NCBI GenBank assembly: GCA_030537195.1
Contig: JAUNOK010000012.1
Span: 21,671-85,670 of the forward strand
Reading direction: 5' to 3'
Length of the DNA stretch: 64,000 bases
Source: Eubacteriales bacterium
GTDB taxonomy: Bacteria; Bacillota; Clostridia; Lachnospirales; Lachnospiraceae
Numbering within the stretch: position 1 is the stretch's first letter; every line of letters begins with the position of its first letter. The notes beneath the pieces are model-generated. The model had not been told where the DNA came from, ran no database searches, and saw nothing but the letters and a program-made list of their open reading frames with translations. Below are positions 46,501 to 55,699 of the stretch, one piece after another. The position numbers and the translations under genes were made by a program.

Positions 46501-47485
46501 TAGGGGCATAGCTGAATTCACTGCTTATCCATTCATCATTAACTGACAGTCTGTATTCAGCATTAATAACAAAGTCATCTTCATTCAAATCATAAGGTAT
46601 GGCAACCGGATAATCATTTGTCCATGTCTGTCCCCCATCAAATGAAACACTGCTTATTCTTATATATCTGTCGTAAGACTCTTTTCCCCACAGATATACA
46701 ACCGGATTACCATCCTCTTTCTTAATTATATAAGTATCGAGCGCACAGAATATTGTATATGCATCTATACTCTGACCCTTATATAACATATTGGCATCTA
46801 AAGATTCATCAGCTTTTATAACTACACGCATTATATTATCTGGTGATTCCGTAACACTTCCCTCATCATATGGTTTGGAATCAAATGATGAGCTTATTCC
46901 TGGGCGCGGTTTTTCAATCTCAGGATCTTTTGCAGTCTGTGAAATGTCATTTTCTCTGTCCTGTCCATCATTATTATCCTGGTTATCTCCCGCACCTCCA
47001 GTACCGCTATTACCTGATGAATTGGTACCAGCGCCACCATTTCCCAGTCCTCCTGCAATAATAACATCTGAATTCTCTCCATTACCGACAATATCAAATA
47101 TTTGTCCTCCTGGATTATCAATTCCGTCAGATATATTTCCATCATCCTGTCTTGAACTAATAATATTAAATGCATTACCCGGCTGGGTCGGATCAAGGAG
47201 TCTGCCATCAAACAGATATCCGGAATTATTACCACCTGGCTCATTATTCTGGGAATTATTATCCTTCTCTATTATCCTGCTGTCATCATCAGAATTATTC
47301 TCCTGACCAACAATATCATTATCGCCTGAGAAATGTACCTGATTAAAATTAAATTCTCTGTCAGATAATGATGGTATGAATCCTTTGCCTGAAGTATATC
47401 CCGCAATTCCAATTGCTGCTCCGGCTGTAACAGCCAGTGTTATCGAAGCATTTCTGACAGTTTTCTTAATCTTTTTATCGTCCAT
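43571..47485 (-). CDS. Giant surface protein with BspA-type leucine-rich repeats
   Basis: A 1304-residue protein. The N-terminus is basic, followed by one hydrophobic segment (residues about 13-31) that serves as signal or anchor. An Asn/Gly/Asp-rich low-complexity region covers residues about 50-200. An unassigned beta-rich region follows (about 220-450). Several LRR_5/BspA-type repeats are scattered to the C-terminus, for example EDVTEIGYEAFRNCISLQGV, TIVIGNRAFEGCEAL and GDWFVDYIGSRAFEKA-like WFVDYIGSRAFEKAHGL. No LPXTG motif is seen. BspA-type proteins bind host or polysaccharide ligands. Location ahead of moxR suggests a client of that system. Confidence 0.85.
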   Translation of the reverse strand: MDDKKIKKTVRNASITLAVTAGAAIGIAGYTSGKGFIPSLSDREFNFNQVHFSGDNDIVGQENNSDDDSRIIEKDNNSQNNEPGGNNSGYLFDGRLLDPTQPGNAFNIISSRQDDGNISDGIDNPGGQIFDIVGNGENSDVIIAGGLGNGGAGTNSSGNSGTGGAGDNQDNNDGQDRENDISQTAKDPEIEKPRPGISSSFDSKPYDEGSVTESPDNIMRVVIKADESLDANMLYKGQSIDAYTIFCALDTYIIKKEDGNPVVYLWGKESYDRYIRISSVSFDGGQTWTNDYPVAIPYDLNEDDFVINAEYRLSVNDEWISSEFSYAPKDNKLYVLSDSIKSENEVINSSKVLNYNQYPDVGSVVNLYQYQRSLFDGEEITRLFPGWKENGRMVPWMYTAEVGRHILQPADMVSIDSSYKVKIKNKWLNYDGRVDAAGNVYCSLQTLVRISGINSYTSSGVSHIGTLDVPQYIQAVELEDKLDIDYINIPESVIYVNNDGTNLLIREGFEVAEDNPNYTSYSGVLLDKQETMIIGIPYNMKELTIRSGIKSVNLTESNNLKSLNLGMQDISEMPDINYNYLDKCSITVDENVLDDFILNNYQALANTQCLIATEEQPDVTYKVIRTTVVNNSGKLSRVIKGTGSSVIMSDDIESIGSTAFDDADNVKKLVMPDKSDVIFEKDCLKNSSVETILCSSERQRDSVLSQLDEAGKDNIQVYVMKVSTDGYSYYNVEKDGVKENILVRAPEDITEFNGIIENGLIVINEIDSECFAECRNLVWVTLPEDVTEIGYEAFRNCISLQGVLIETTDTIVIGNRAFEGCEALRFVASNAMNAVMTDGYNPHISDRYETGVDRNDYFFILSGTSGYGSNTDSVSGVSGIERFKLVDAGGSRLLYGADANGQEFVLIRSGSDLSGSIEIPSGIMYINKYAFADAGNKEGFTINWEGLDWLFSIQNGAFINSGLSGDVNISAEQGMLLYDMAFSGCTGITNVSIKGTIYYLGEEVFNTCTSLKNAEFGAFDSWMGVLYAGLFNECNALESIKFNNYEPPQLVIYGSYGFQFNYAWTKEEEAEHIKLIVPEGTEESYILSWRYIMCGYTGIYYGSPYLDMWSGIQSELIDWDTATLPTNEKVDATVRERLLVTENYIRKMMGYEQIDEPTGYYPMRVTDGLITLIETPSYIENIDFTSDYLGLPDGWFVDYIGSRAFEKAHGLSHVTIADNLVGIYSEAFVNTGGKEGKLTIEFLGDVPVQLIADNNGTFSFGINNVNITIIVPQGTKDAYIDAWSGLISKEQLNQMIIERENTEE

Positions 47486-47502
47486 ATATTACTCCCGTCC
47501 TA

Positions 47503-49218
47503 TTACCGTGCGAGGTTCTGCCCCCCCCCTAAAAATTTACCGATTCTACGCTGTAAAACCTTAAAATCCAGAGGTTTTGCAAAATGTCCATTCATTCCAC
47601 TGTCTAATGACAGTCTCTCATCCTCAACAAATGCATCTGCTGAAAGTGCAAATATAGGAATCTTCGCAGCATCCTCTCTATCAAGTGCCCTTATAGTCTT
47701 TGCTGCCGTTCTTCCATCCATTACAGGCATCTGGACATCCATTAATATAAAGTCATAATATCCAGCCTCATGCCCGCTAAAACTTGCAACCGCTTCTTTA
47801 CCGTTACCAACAACTTCAATTTCTGCACCCATACCCTGCATAATCTCAACTACAATCATTGCATTAATTTCATTATCTTCTGCCATAAGAATCCGTTTAC
47901 CTTCAAATGTATTATCATATAATGATTCATCTTCTTTTGTTGAAGTTACCTCTTCCTGTACAGAAGATGCAGATACCGGAAGATGCAGATATACAAAAAA
48001 GTCTGAACCCTCTCCTTTAACACTCTCTACTACAATCTCTCCACCCATAAGTTTAACCAGATTATCAGTAATTGCCATTCCCAGTCCTGTTCCGCCATAT
48101 TTCTTCGAGGTATCAACAGTTTCCTGTTCAAACGGTCTGAATATCTTCTTAATAAAGTCTGCATCCATTCCTATTCCCGTATCATGTACCCTTACCAGAA
48201 GATCAAGTATATTATCCTTAAGCATCATCTGTCTGAATGTAACACTTACTTCTCCATGATCTGTAAACTTAACTGCATTAGACAGGAAATTAATTATCAC
48301 CTGGCTTATTCTTAATTCATCACCTATGACATCATCAACTGTGATATTCTCATAATTAACCGAATACTTAATTCCTCTCTCTTCAAGATTCTTGGCAAAC
48401 ATATCATAAAGTTTCTTGCCAAGCTCTTTAAGGCTGAATGGTGCATCCTCAAGTTCAACCTTTCCTGCTTCAATTCTTGACATATCCAGAATATCATTAA
48501 TAAGTGAAAGCATATGCTCTGATAATTCTTCTGCTTTATCAAGATACTGGTTAACAATATCATCCTTAGGAACTTTATTCTTTGCAAGTGTAAGCATACC
48601 CATAATACCATTCATAGGTGTTCTTATCTCATGAGACATTCTTGATAAAAATGTTGTTTTAGAACGACTCTCTTCTTCAGCCAGTCTTGTTTTCTCTTCA
48701 TACATATCAAGCATCTCGTGATACTGTGTTGTTTCCCACATGTATATAATATGATATTGTCCTGTTCTGCTTAATGACACAGCCAGTCTTACCCATCTGC
48801 CATCATCTCTTAAGAATTCAACATCATATGGCTCATGCTCGTCCCAGCTAATATACTGCTTCCATAATCTGGCAGCCTCAGCCCTGTCTTTAAATACTTT
48901 ACCCAGACATGTCACATCCTTCTGTAACATGTCTATTGTAACGCCCAACAGATCTTCTATATCACCAGCAACATAAAGAGGCATCTTATCTGCGTTTCTC
49001 ATTATAACAAAGACCTCGCCTCTTCTATTCTCTATTTCATCCAGAAAAGTCTTTTCTATTCCTTTTACTTCCGAAATATTGCCGACTTTCCGCTTTCTTC
49101 TCTTCATATTAAAAGAGTGCACAATAAAAAACACTCCCACAAGTAATTCAATACAACCTATTATTACTAGCGAGAAGTGTTCTCCAAGTACACTCAGCAT
49201 ATTCAATATATTATCCAT
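47503..49218 (-). CDS. Hybrid sensor histidine kinase
   Basis: A 571-residue hybrid kinase. It has one N-terminal helix (about 12-34), a PAS-like domain (about 55-165) and a HisKA domain with the phospho-histidine in MSHEIRTPMNG (about residue 193). The HATPase domain (about 300-425) carries GTGLGMAITDNLV. The receiver domain (about 445-560) has AEDNEINA and the phospho-acceptor in FILMDVQMPVMDG (about residue 493). No Hpt domain or output regulator is nearby. I start at MDNILNM because AAGGA lies eight bases upstream; the longer frame has no site. A run of nine G lies ten codons before the stop. Confidence 0.9.
   Translation of the reverse strand: MDNILNMLSVLGEHFSLVIIGCIELLVGVFFIVHSFNMKRRKRKVGNISEVKGIEKTFLDEIENRRGEVFVIMRNADKMPLYVAGDIEDLLGVTIDMLQKDVTCLGKVFKDRAEAARLWKQYISWDEHEPYDVEFLRDDGRWVRLAVSLSRTGQYHIIYMWETTQYHEMLDMYEEKTRLAEEESRSKTTFLSRMSHEIRTPMNGIMGMLTLAKNKVPKDDIVNQYLDKAEELSEHMLSLINDILDMSRIEAGKVELEDAPFSLKELGKKLYDMFAKNLEERGIKYSVNYENITVDDVIGDELRISQVIINFLSNAVKFTDHGEVSVTFRQMMLKDNILDLLVRVHDTGIGMDADFIKKIFRPFEQETVDTSKKYGGTGLGMAITDNLVKLMGGEIVVESVKGEGSDFFVYLHLPVSASSVQEEVTSTKEDESLYDNTFEGKRILMAEDNEINAMIVVEIMQGMGAEIEVVGNGKEAVASFSGHEAGYYDFILMDVQMPVMDGRTAAKTIRALDREDAAKIPIFALSADAFVEDERLSLDSGMNGHFAKPLDFKVLQRRIGKFLGGGQNLAR
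47521..47529 (-). repeat. G9 homopolymer in the 3' end of the kinase gene
   Basis: Nine consecutive C on the plus strand (GGG GGG GGG, three glycines, in the gene). A slip of one base would replace the last five residues by different short tails in either frame, both ending before or just inside the next gene. It is a typical slippage-prone tract. Confidence 0.85.
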
Positions 49219-49344
49219 ATGTATTATCCTTATCTGCCAGTGGCATACATTTATCAACATTGTTTCCAAAAAACATCTATATAAATAATAACATACTAAT
49301 CCACAGCAAACAACTATGCAATATGTTTTTATTAACAAATATAC

Positions 49345-49373
49345 TTGACATAATATGTTCTTAGGAATAAATT
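49345..49373 (+). promoter_or_regulatory. Probable promoter of the second MATE gene
   Basis: TTGACA (49345-49350) is a perfect -35. TAAATT (49368-49373) follows after 17 bases as a weak -10. It lies in the gap between the divergent kinase and MATE genes. Confidence 0.5.
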
Positions 49374-49418
49374 ATGTTAGTTGCAATTTTGTATGTAAAT
49401 TATTATGGAGTGATTTCA

Positions 49419-50768
49419 ATGAATAACAGTTCAGAACACATTTTTAATAATATTGATATAAGGAAACTTCTTATTCCTATCATGCTGGAAAACCTCCTGG
49501 CATCACTTATGGGAACCGTTGATACTATGATGGTAAGTAATGTCGGAGCCTCCGCTGTATCAGCCGTATCGCTTGTTGACTCCATCAACATTCTTGTGAT
49601 ACAGGCTCTATCCGCACTTGCAGCAGGCGGCGCCATTCTTTGTTCGCAATACATAGGAAGTAACAATCCCAAGGGTGCTAACAAAGCTGCCAGACAGGTA
49701 TTTCTTGTAATGACCGTGTTGTCAGTATTCGTATCTGCAATATGCCTAATTCTGCGTGTTCCTATGCTTAAGTTTATCTTTGGTTCTGTAGAAGCTGATG
49801 TTATGGCTGATTCACAGGTATACTTCCTGTTCACGCTGTTGTCTTTCCCTTTTATAGGACTGTATGATGCAGGCGCTTCTATTATGAGAGCACAAAAGGA
49901 CAGTAAAAGTCCTATGACAATATCAATAATATCCAACTTTCTCAATATAGGAGGTAATGCAATTCTTATATTCGGGCTTGGAATGGGAGTTGCAGGAGCT
50001 GCAATATCAACTCTTGCTTCAAGAGTTTTCTGTGCAGTTGTTGTAATAATCAAGTTAAGAAACCCATCACAGACTATATGTGTAAACCGATATTATGCAA
50101 TACGTCCTGACTGGGATTTAATTAAGAGAGTATTATATATCGGTATTCCTTCAGGTATCGAAAACAGTATGTTCCAGTTCGGAAAACTTGCAATCCAGTC
50201 AACAGTATCAACTCTCGGAACTGCTGCTATTGCTGCCAATGCTGTAACCAACATCTTAGAGAATCTTAACGGAGTTGCTGCACAGGGTGTAGGCATCGGA
50301 CTTATGACAATTGTTGGTCAGTGCATCGGTGCCGGAAGAAAAGATGAAGCCATATATTATATAAAGAAGTTAAGCAAGATGGCAGAGATTGCAATTATTA
50401 CAAGCTGCCTTGCCGTATTTGCATTGTGCAAGCCAATTACAATACTTGGCGGAATGGAAGCAGAGAGCGCAAGAATGTGCTTTGAGATGACCCTTTTCAT
50501 AACAATAACCAAGCCAATATCATGGGTATTATCATTCATCCCTGCATACGGCATGCGTGCCGCCGGAGATGTAAAGTTCTCAATGATAACATCTTGCGCA
50601 AGCATGTGGTTATGCCGTGTAAGCTTTACGATATTCTTATGCCGTGTATGCGGCTTTGGTCCTATTGCTGTATGGATTGGTATGTTTGCCGACTGGACTG
50701 TGCGCGGTATAATATTCACTATACGTTTTCACTCACGCAGATGGCTTAATCATCATATAATCGATTAA
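49419..50768 (+). CDS. MATE family efflux transporter
   Basis: A 449-residue twelve-helix antiporter. MATE features include LENLLASLMGTVDTMMVSNVG at the N-terminus (the Na/H-site region, in that order), the paired-half repeat beginning LYIGIPSGIENSMFQFGKL and conserved AANAVTNILENLNG. It is only distantly similar to the MATE pump at 36119-37474. I start at MNNSSEH, seven bases after GGAGTG; the longer frame lacks a site. It is transcribed away from the hybrid kinase and towards the pectate lyase gene. Confidence 0.9.
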   Translation: MNNSSEHIFNNIDIRKLLIPIMLENLLASLMGTVDTMMVSNVGASAVSAVSLVDSINILVIQALSALAAGGAILCSQYIGSNNPKGANKAARQVFLVMTVLSVFVSAICLILRVPMLKFIFGSVEADVMADSQVYFLFTLLSFPFIGLYDAGASIMRAQKDSKSPMTISIISNFLNIGGNAILIFGLGMGVAGAAISTLASRVFCAVVVIIKLRNPSQTICVNRYYAIRPDWDLIKRVLYIGIPSGIENSMFQFGKLAIQSTVSTLGTAAIAANAVTNILENLNGVAAQGVGIGLMTIVGQCIGAGRKDEAIYYIKKLSKMAEIAIITSCLAVFALCKPITILGGMEAESARMCFEMTLFITITKPISWVLSFIPAYGMRAAGDVKFSMITSCASMWLCRVSFTIFLCRVCGFGPIAVWIGMFADWTVRGIIFTIRFHSRRWLNHHIID

Positions 50769-50800
50769 CCCGGGTTATATTAAATATTAATTGGGATAGT

Positions 50801-50848
50801 TTAAAAATGGCATGTCAGATTGAACAAATCGGACATGCCATTATTATA
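50801..50848. terminator. Bidirectional terminator between MATE and pectate lyase genes
   Basis: AATGGCATGTC (50805-50815) and GACATGCCATT (50831-50841) form an 11-bp stem. It is flanked by TATTATATTATT on one strand and TTTTTAAA on the other, so it can serve both convergent genes. Confidence 0.82.
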
Positions 50849-50897
50849 TTATTCTGTTGTGAAATATCTTATTATCTCTGGTCTGACTGCTATAATA

Positions 50898-52448
50898 TTA
50901 GAATCCCTTGCAGTTTCCCTTAAGAGTTGCTCCTGTAATATTAACCTTACCATTAATATTAGTGCAATCCTCAATAATAGCCTTACCAAATGTTACCTTG
51001 TAACCAAGAGCTGATGGCTTTCCTGTAAGTGGCCAGTGATAATTATTGCCCTTATTAGAATCTGAAATACAGTTCTTCATAGTTACAACACCACTCTGGT
51101 TGTTTCTGTCGAAACCATTAGCATAATTACCTTTAGCTGTACAACCAATAAGCTTATGGTTAACAGGATCAAGGTGAGCAGCTTTTCCTGGAGTTTTATT
51201 ATCTACTCCACCCATCTTGAATCCATTACCGTCTCCATAGATTCCATTGCACATACCGTTGTAATTAGCCTGGCAGTTTACAAGTGTAACTGCTCCGTGG
51301 GCTGCGTAGCAGTCCCATCCATCATCACTGTTATATTCAGCAACACAGTTTTCAAAGTAATTGCCTTCGCCACAATGAAGCTTTACTGCAAATCCATCAG
51401 CATTCTCACCCTTGGCATCTGCGTTATGATGAGACTTGCAATTATAAAATTTGTTATATGCTCCACCGTTGCTTACCTGAAAACCTGCATCCTCATTATA
51501 GCAGCATGTAACATACTTTAATGTATTATTAGAACCTGAAATAAAGATTCCGTTATCAGAAGCATTCTTAACCGTTATGTTAGAAAGTGTACTTCCATTA
51601 CCTGATATTGTAATTCCTCTTCCTGAGCTTCCGCTTGTCTGAGAGAAATCAATTGTTGCATTATTCTTTCCTGCAAGATTAACACCTGCTGGAAGTGAAA
51701 CAGCTCCGGACTTAACTGTTCCATCAATAACTACTGTCTGACCAGACTTAGCTTTCTTAAGTGCATCTGATAAAGACATTCCCCCTGCCTTAACTACATA
51801 ATCACCAGATACAGATGAACCTGAAGATGAGCTGCTTCCTGATGAAGAGCTGCCTGAACCTGATGAACTGCCAGATGAAGAACTTCCTGAGCCTGATGAA
51901 CTACCAGATGAAGAACTGCTGCTCTTAGAATCAACCTGTACCTTGTAAATGTTGATTCCGCTGTTCTCTGAATACAGATATATGTATCCCTTAGAGCCTG
52001 AATAAGAATATGTTCCTAATGAAGCTGTCTTATTAGCTGCAATAGTTCCAAGCTTCTTTCCGTTAGAATCAGCTACAATTAAATTACGGGTAGAGCTTCC
52101 ACTGCTTCTTAACACTACCTTAATTGTATCAGAACCTGACACTGGTACTTTAACTGAACGGTATGATGTAGAGCCTGTACCAGAAAGTGCCAGACAATAT
52201 GTATATGCTGTTCCATCCACCGTTACAGATTCCGCTTTAACATTCATAGTCTTACTGCTTGTTGCCATAAGACCAAGTCCGTCAACTGTAGTACTTGATT
52301 TAATAGTTCCTAAATTCTTAAAATTGGAATTCTTGAAATTCCATGAATTCTGTGTTGCCGCATTAGCTGACAACACTGGTGCTGCTGTAAAACATATAAA
52401 CAACGCTGCTACAGCAAATGCAAAAACCTTTTTCACCCTTTTTAACAT
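50898..52448 (-). CDS. Secreted pectate lyase, polysaccharide lyase family 9
   Basis: A 516-residue exoenzyme. A signal peptide (about 1-31, ending SANAA) is followed by a beta-sandwich module of about 130 residues that may bind carbohydrate. Then comes a Ser/Gly linker of about 40 residues and a right-handed beta-helix catalytic domain from about residue 225. The PL9 active-site region is clear: the catalytic lysine in NADGFAVKL and the calcium-binding aspartates in NSDDGWD. It would cut homogalacturonan by beta-elimination. GGAGGTAACT precedes the ATG. A terminator-like hairpin lies in its leader. Confidence 0.93.
   Translation of the reverse strand: MLKRVKKVFAFAVAALFICFTAAPVLSANAATQNSWNFKNSNFKNLGTIKSSTTVDGLGLMATSSKTMNVKAESVTVDGTAYTYCLALSGTGSTSYRSVKVPVSGSDTIKVVLRSSGSSTRNLIVADSNGKKLGTIAANKTASLGTYSYSGSKGYIYLYSENSGINIYKVQVDSKSSSSSSGSSSGSGSSSSGSSSGSGSSSSGSSSSSGSSVSGDYVVKAGGMSLSDALKKAKSGQTVVIDGTVKSGAVSLPAGVNLAGKNNATIDFSQTSGSSGRGITISGNGSTLSNITVKNASDNGIFISGSNNTLKYVTCCYNEDAGFQVSNGGAYNKFYNCKSHHNADAKGENADGFAVKLHCGEGNYFENCVAEYNSDDGWDCYAAHGAVTLVNCQANYNGMCNGIYGDGNGFKMGGVDNKTPGKAAHLDPVNHKLIGCTAKGNYANGFDRNNQSGVVTMKNCISDSNKGNNYHWPLTGKPSALGYKVTFGKAIIEDCTNINGKVNITGATLKGNCKGF
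51815..51925 (-). repeat. Ser/Gly linker-coding short repeats
   Basis: Repeated blocks of the type TCATCAGG / GAACTGCC / AGATGAAG encode runs such as SSSSGSSSGSGSSSSG in the pectate lyase. The length may vary between strains by recombination or slippage. Confidence 0.7.
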
Positions 52449-52481
52449 AGTTACCTCCGTTACACTATAGATAATAGCAAA

Positions 52482-52534
52482 AGAGGCGTTATTTTGCTGG
52501 CAGTGTCCGATATCATGCAAAATAAATCGCCTCT
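52482..52534 (-). promoter_or_regulatory. Terminator-like hairpin in the pectate lyase leader
   Basis: 52517-52534 (AGAGGCGATTTATTTTGC on the minus strand) pairs with 52482-52497, with a two-base bulge and a 19-nt loop, then TTTTGC follows. It lies about 25 bases upstream of the ribosome site of the lyase gene, so it may be an attenuator, or the terminator of the upstream exporter gene. Confidence 0.55.
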
Positions 52535-52687
52535 AGTGCTAAAAATACCATAATAAGGATAAAAATGAAATGGCTTAAAATTACAAAGATTTACGCAAGT
52601 GTTTGTGCATTTTGTATAGGCAGTCTTAAAATACATCATTTTCTTAATGCATTTTTACTCAAAAACTGATTTATTGCTATTCACAAA

Positions 52688-54904
52688 TTACTCTCTGTTG
52701 TCTTTCAGGCTCTCAACCATATCAACCCTGTCAGCCTTTCTTCTCACTATAAGAAGTGATACTGCATAGCACGCAATCACTATTACCATAGTCAGTATTA
52801 TGCTCTGTGCAGTTATTGCCGGTGTGTAAAGCACGCCCTCAATTCCCGAATATATCCTGAATACCACTACCATTATAAAATAACCCGCAAGCATGCCGAC
52901 AGCTATGCCAAATGGTATTATCACATGGTTTACATCAATAACCATTCTGTTGATTTCACGGTTCTTAAGACCAAGTACTTTAAGCATGGATATATTGTGG
53001 CGATTCTCTGAAATAAGCATATTTACTGATACATACAGTGCCGCAATACATATAATCGCACCGATTACCGCAAGTGAATATATAATTGCGCCCATCTCTG
53101 TAAGAATTGTCTGCATCTGCTCCCTGATATCATCAGATGTCACCGTCTTAGATATCTCGTCGCCTAAGTCAAGTTTCTTCTCTGACAGCAGTCCGTTGTA
53201 TGTTCCGTCACTCCATCCCAGAAGTTCCCTTGCTTTATCCTGACTGCTCACGAGCAGCTTCTGGCTGTCATTCATTATAATTCCGCTTATTGTAACTTTC
53301 TTTTCTTCCATTGTAATAGGATTGACAAATGTAAATTCATCCCCGGCTTTGAGCTTATAGGCGTATGCCATTACATTTGTAACATAATATCCATTAGAAA
53401 GGTCAGCCCTGCTGCCGTCCTCAGTATCGATATTCAGATACTTCACATCTGTATCAGCGCCTATCAGTGAAAATGCAGAGCCGTCATGCTCGTATTTTCC
53501 TATAACTAGCTCATCTGCTCCAGCCACATCATCTGTCTTTAAACGGTTAAGCACATATTCATACTTAAAGCTGCCCATGCTGTCAGCTCCTCTGTCAATT
53601 ACATTGTTGATAGAGTCTATAAACATAAACGCAACCGTTATCATCAGCGCTCCCAAAAATGCGCCTAAGAACACAACAAAGCTTCTTCCCGGATTGGCAA
53701 GTATACTTCTTAATGCGAATTTGTTTCTTACCTTTCCTTTCTTACCAACTAATACATGTCTTGTTCTGCTGTCTCCGTCCACATTGCCATTAAGCATTTC
53801 TACTGTATCTTTCTTTAACAGCTTAGATACCTTATATGCTGCCTCAAGCATGTAGATAGCTGTAGGAATTATTATTCCTATAAGTGCTATCGGGATTGGA
53901 AGTGTGAACTTAACCGGCATTGGCTCATAATCTGCAAGGCTCAGTTCGCCATATGGCTGCTGTATTATCTTGGTAACAATCGTAACAATAATTCCGCCGG
54001 CAAGTCCCGGAATCATGGCAAGTACGCTGTAATGCCACATAAGCTGTCTCCTGGTGTAGCCAAGTGCTGACAGTGTACCAATCATTTTCTGTTCCTGTTT
54101 TATCTTTCTGCCTATTATTATAGCTATAAGTGCAACTGTAACAAGCGGAAGGGTGAACAGGAATACATATGCCATAATAAGGAACATTGTTGCCTGGTCA
54201 TCAACCATTGTAATTCTCTGGTTGTTGTCTTTAGCAAGATAGCTGTTTATCTTGTACTGCTCGTTCATGTCTTTTCTGAACTGTGTCACATCACTGTCAT
54301 CACCATATACTACCTTGTACTGGCATGAATTTGCCTCAAGCGCATCGTATGCATTATCTGTCATGTATGCAAGGAAAAATGATGTAATATTCTTGTATGA
54401 ATCATCAGTATTCTCAAGCATATACAGGTAATCAGGTCTTAAGAAATATCCTGTAACCTTGTATTCTTTTCCCTTAATTGTGAGCCTGTCGCCAATATTC
54501 ACATGCTCACTTTCAGCATATCCCTTTGATATAACAATCTCATCATCGTTAGATATGTCATTTCCATCAATCACCTCATAAAGGTCGATTTTCTTATTAC
54601 GTTTGAAAACCCTTACTTTATATCCGTCCTCATTAATATTTACATAATGCTCTTTTTCAAATGTAACATTATATTTTTTCTCAATATTAGTAATCTCATT
54701 ATCAGGTATCTCCACATATGTTGTAAATGTGGCATCTTCCAGCTTATTATCTATAAAGAATTGGTCACCATAGGATTTAATTCCTGTTCCTGCTATGTAA
54801 AAAAGATAGAACAGCAGCAGGGCAACTACCGTAAGAACTGCCGCAGCTATATAAAATGACAGATTCTCTTTAACATTTCTTAAATATCTCTTGTTAAGAG
54901 TCAT
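52688..54904 (-). CDS. FtsX-like ABC transporter permease
   Basis: A 738-residue membrane protein. One N-terminal helix (about 22-45) is followed by a large extracytoplasmic region (about 50-225), three helices with FtsX character (about 230-360), a second extracytoplasmic region, and three further helices at the C-terminus (about 605-725). This duplicated plan is that of exporters or sensors for antimicrobial peptides and of lipoprotein-release permeases. It lies 51 bases after its ATPase gene. I start at MTLNKRYL because AGGAGG lies six bases before it. The substrate is unknown. Confidence 0.88.
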   Translation of the reverse strand: MTLNKRYLRNVKENLSFYIAAAVLTVVALLLFYLFYIAGTGIKSYGDQFFIDNKLEDATFTTYVEIPDNEITNIEKKYNVTFEKEHYVNINEDGYKVRVFKRNKKIDLYEVIDGNDISNDDEIVISKGYAESEHVNIGDRLTIKGKEYKVTGYFLRPDYLYMLENTDDSYKNITSFFLAYMTDNAYDALEANSCQYKVVYGDDSDVTQFRKDMNEQYKINSYLAKDNNQRITMVDDQATMFLIMAYVFLFTLPLVTVALIAIIIGRKIKQEQKMIGTLSALGYTRRQLMWHYSVLAMIPGLAGGIIVTIVTKIIQQPYGELSLADYEPMPVKFTLPIPIALIGIIIPTAIYMLEAAYKVSKLLKKDTVEMLNGNVDGDSRTRHVLVGKKGKVRNKFALRSILANPGRSFVVFLGAFLGALMITVAFMFIDSINNVIDRGADSMGSFKYEYVLNRLKTDDVAGADELVIGKYEHDGSAFSLIGADTDVKYLNIDTEDGSRADLSNGYYVTNVMAYAYKLKAGDEFTFVNPITMEEKKVTISGIIMNDSQKLLVSSQDKARELLGWSDGTYNGLLSEKKLDLGDEISKTVTSDDIREQMQTILTEMGAIIYSLAVIGAIICIAALYVSVNMLISENRHNISMLKVLGLKNREINRMVIDVNHVIIPFGIAVGMLAGYFIMVVVFRIYSGIEGVLYTPAITAQSIILTMVIVIACYAVSLLIVRRKADRVDMVESLKDNRE

Positions 54905-54955
54905 AACCAGCCTCCTCATAATCACATTTTAAAATTCATTCTTGTACTTCTGCTT

Positions 54956-55654
54956 TTACAGTTCAAGTTCTTCTGCACTACGCTTATTGCCATTGTCTGT
55001 GCAGGAAGCAACCTGACCATCCTTAATTCTTATGACTGTGTCAGCCATATCAGCTATTGCTTCATTATGTGTTATGATTATAATTGTAGTCTTAAACTGT
55101 TCATTGACTTTCTCTATGAATTTCAGGACATTTCTTGATGACTTGGAATCAAGCGCACCTGTAAGCTCATCGCACAGAAGAATCTTAGGATTCTTGATTA
55201 ATGCTCTTGCTATCGCAACTCTCTGCTGCTGGCCACCTGAAAGCTCCTTCGGAAAACGGTTCTTATATTTGTCAATATCAAGTGCTTTCATTACTTCTTC
55301 TATATCCATTGGCTGCTTTGCAATATCAGCAACAACCTGAATATTTTCCTGCACTGTAAGGTCTGGAATCAGATTGTAGAACTGGAATACAAATCCGACA
55401 TCTTCCCTTCTGTAATCTGTCATTTTCTTCTTGTCGCTTCTGCTTATATTCCTGCCTGAAATTGTAATCTCACCTGAATCAAGCGAATCAAGACCTCCAA
55501 TCATATTAAGAAGTGTACTCTTTCCTGAACCTGAAGGACCGAGAATTACATATATCTTTCCCTCTCCCAAAGACAGGCTCACGCCGTCAAGTGCGTTGAC
55601 AAGTGTTTCGCCCTCGCCATAATGTTTTCTTGCATCTTTAATATCTATAAACAT
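54956..55654 (-). CDS. ABC transporter ATPase, MacB/LolD type
   Basis: A 232-residue ATPase: Walker A GPSGSGKST (about residue 39), Q-loop region FVFQFYNLIPDLT, signature LSGGQQQR, and Walker B ILLCDELTGALDSK with its catalytic glutamate, then the H-loop ITHNE. The block YNLIPDLTVQEN is typical of the MacB/LolD/BceA group, in agreement with its FtsX-type partner downstream. AGGAGGG precedes the ATG. No two-component genes of the BceRS kind lie next to it. Confidence 0.9.
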   Translation of the reverse strand: MFIDIKDARKHYGEGETLVNALDGVSLSLGEGKIYVILGPSGSGKSTLLNMIGGLDSLDSGEITISGRNISRSDKKKMTDYRREDVGFVFQFYNLIPDLTVQENIQVVADIAKQPMDIEEVMKALDIDKYKNRFPKELSGGQQQRVAIARALIKNPKILLCDELTGALDSKSSRNVLKFIEKVNEQFKTTIIIITHNEAIADMADTVIRIKDGQVASCTDNGNKRSAEELEL

Positions 55655-55699
55655 ATATTCCCTCCTACATATTTTTATAGTAGCAACTAGCTTTTGTTA

